Part shown: positions 63,138 through 64,000 of the stretch, in pieces
How the letters are laid out: each line of letters begins with the position of its first letter
Position numbering within the stretch: the stretch's first letter is position 1
Assembly: GCF_001426565.1 (NCBI RefSeq)
Contig: NZ_LMFA01000012.1
Coordinates: 372,861 to 436,860 of the forward strand
Direction: 5' to 3'
From: Rhizobium sp. Root482
GTDB taxonomy: Bacteria > Pseudomonadota > Alphaproteobacteria > Rhizobiales > Rhizobiaceae
DNA: 64,000 nt
Translations under genes and position numbers: made by a program
The notes under the pieces: model-generated
Databases searched by the model: none
The model's input: only the letters and a program-made list of their open reading frames with translations
Told to the model about the DNA's origin: nothing

Positions 63138-63289
63138 TTTACCCCCCTCTGTCCCTCCGGGACATCTCCCCCTCAAGGGGGGAGATTGGCCGCGCGCTCA
63201 GTGCCTACCTTACGAAAGCCCTCAAGGGAAAAGAATGATCTCCCCCTTGAGGGGGAGATGTCACACAGTGACAGAGGGGGTAAAGCCCC
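63138..63289. repeat. palindromic repeat family A, copy 5
   Basis: Complete unit: left TTACCCCCCTCTGTCCC-TCC-GGGAC with ATCTCCCCCTCAAGGGGGGAGAT; right ATCTCCCCCTTGAGGGGGAGAT, stem GTCAC-ACA-GTGAC, CAGAGGGGGTAAA. It lies 43 bases after cysN in a 308-base gap with no other gene. Confidence 0.88.
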
Positions 63290-63403
63290 GCGGCACAAGC
63301 GGACCGTAACCTGCCTCACGATATTCAAGCACCGCGCACTTGATGCCTTCGCCAGCGACATTGTATGGAGCATGCGAACCGCTGGTCGCAATGCGAGGTT
63401 GCC

Positions 63404-64000
63404 GTGAACAATCCGACAGAATGGCTGGAGTTTTCAGAGAGATTTGCGGTCGATAACGAGATCGTCGGCACGCCGGCCAGAATGAGCGACAGCTGCGCAA
63501 TCAAATTCAAGGGCAAGGGCAACAGGCTCGTCATCGAGGACGGTGTCGAGTTTGCCCGGGTGACGCTGAAATTCATCGGTGACGGCAATACCATTCTGTT
63601 CCGTCGCGGAAGCCGGCCGTCCGGTGTGTTTACCGTGGGCGGCAAAGGCACGATCGAGGTCGGCGAGCGAACCCGCATGAACAAGCCCTGCTGGTTCCAG
63701 GCCATCGAAGGCAGAACGATCACCATCGGCGCGGAATGCCTGCTTGCCGATATCCGCGTGCGGACATCCGACGTTCACAGCATCCTCAGCACCATCACCG
63801 GGCGACGCCTCAACCTCGCAAGGGACGTGGCCATCGGCGAGCGCGTCTGGATTGCCGAAAAGGCCCATGTCTACAAGGGAGTGACGATTGGAGAGGGCTC
63901 GATCATCGGCGCCCATGCGATCGTGGTGAAAGCCATTCCCCCCGACTGTCTCGCCGTCGGCAACCCGGCGCGCGTGGTCAAGGAGAATGTCACATGGGTG
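63404..64000 (+). CDS. hexapeptide-repeat acyltransferase (3' end beyond window)
   Basis: This 199-codon partial protein has the left-handed beta-helix pattern of O-acetyltransferases. Visible hexapeptides include ISGEGSIIGAHAIV-like VTIGEGSIIGAHAIVVKAI and DCLAVGNPARVVKENV, the usual C-terminal phrase; DVAIGERVWIAEKAHVYKGV precedes it. The catalytic His is in SDVHSILS. It likely acetylates a surface sugar. It starts at GTG with GCGAGG upstream; an ATG 13 codons earlier is possible. The frame is open at the right edge. Confidence 0.85.
   Translation, partial: MNNPTEWLEFSERFAVDNEIVGTPARMSDSCAIKFKGKGNRLVIEDGVEFARVTLKFIGDGNTILFRRGSRPSGVFTVGGKGTIEVGERTRMNKPCWFQAIEGRTITIGAECLLADIRVRTSDVHSILSTITGRRLNLARDVAIGERVWIAEKAHVYKGVTIGEGSIIGAHAIVVKAIPPDCLAVGNPARVVKENVTWV

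Noticed and set aside
63365..63403. Earlier ATG for the acyltransferase
   Set aside because: No ribosome-binding site, whereas the GTG at 63404 has GCGAGG at good spacing.

Overview
The window reads as chromosomal DNA of a high-GC alphaproteobacterium of the Rhizobiales, most likely Rhizobiaceae. The support is the betI-betC-betB-betA order with choline sulfatase inside the operon, a separate cysH-cysD-cysN cluster, a Rhizobium etli ReAV-type asparaginase, a TIGR03808-type Tat-exported repeat protein, an AztD-like zinc protein, and intergenic palindromic repeats typical of the group. Genus cannot be fixed from the sequence. No phage, insertion sequence, tRNA, rRNA or CRISPR array was seen.

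Layout. 1-9.7 kb: end of an Mrp Na+/H+ antiporter operon (mnhB, mnhA), msrB, a hemolysin III homologue, a universal stress protein, a VOC dioxygenase-like protein, AztD, and an HxlR regulator divergent from a GST / NTF2-like / tautomerase operon. 9.7-17.2 kb: chemoreceptor, oligopeptidase B, an AT-richer orphan gene beside a duplicated gene tail, and SelO. 17.2-25.6 kb: PQQ glucose dehydrogenase, class A beta-lactamase, an acetyltransferase behind a possible attenuator, orphan HicB, two cytochromes c, LysE exporter and a WYL regulator. 25.9-34.9 kb: SodB, a branched-chain aminotransferase-like enzyme, alcohol dehydrogenase, haloacid dehalogenase, ChaC, a HerA-like ATPase and small proteins. 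35-39.5 kb: TetR and ArsR regulators with partner enzymes, then the Ohr/OhrR peroxide pair. 39.5-45.3 kb: a kinase with a FixL-like PAS domain plus response regulator, an L,D-transpeptidase and a c-di-GMP enzyme. 45.5-54 kb: TIGR03808 protein, two GSTs, LysR, asparaginase, a quinone oxidoreductase and an EAL-CBS-GGDEF protein. 54.1-63.1 kb: betICBA (choline-O-sulfate to glycine betaine) and cysHDN (sulfate assimilation). The right edge cuts a hexapeptide acyltransferase.

Common themes are thiol, peroxide and electrophile defence (MsrB, three GSTs, ChaC, Ohr/OhrR, SodB, tautomerase, Usp), osmotic and ion homeostasis (Mrp, Bet), sulfur supply, and c-di-GMP signalling.

Beyond the genes, three dispersed intergenic palindrome families are present: A (five copies), B (two) and C (two). 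In A and B the small stems differ between copies by paired changes, which suggests selection on the fold. A second layer is a set of 12-18 bp tandem repeats at eight places, mostly in gene leaders or gene ends. Other points of interest are a possible terminator/antiterminator switch before the acetyltransferase, a 24-codon ORF with a near-complete anti-16S ribosome-binding site and its own terminator, and a small ORF split by an in-frame TGA that follows a hairpin.
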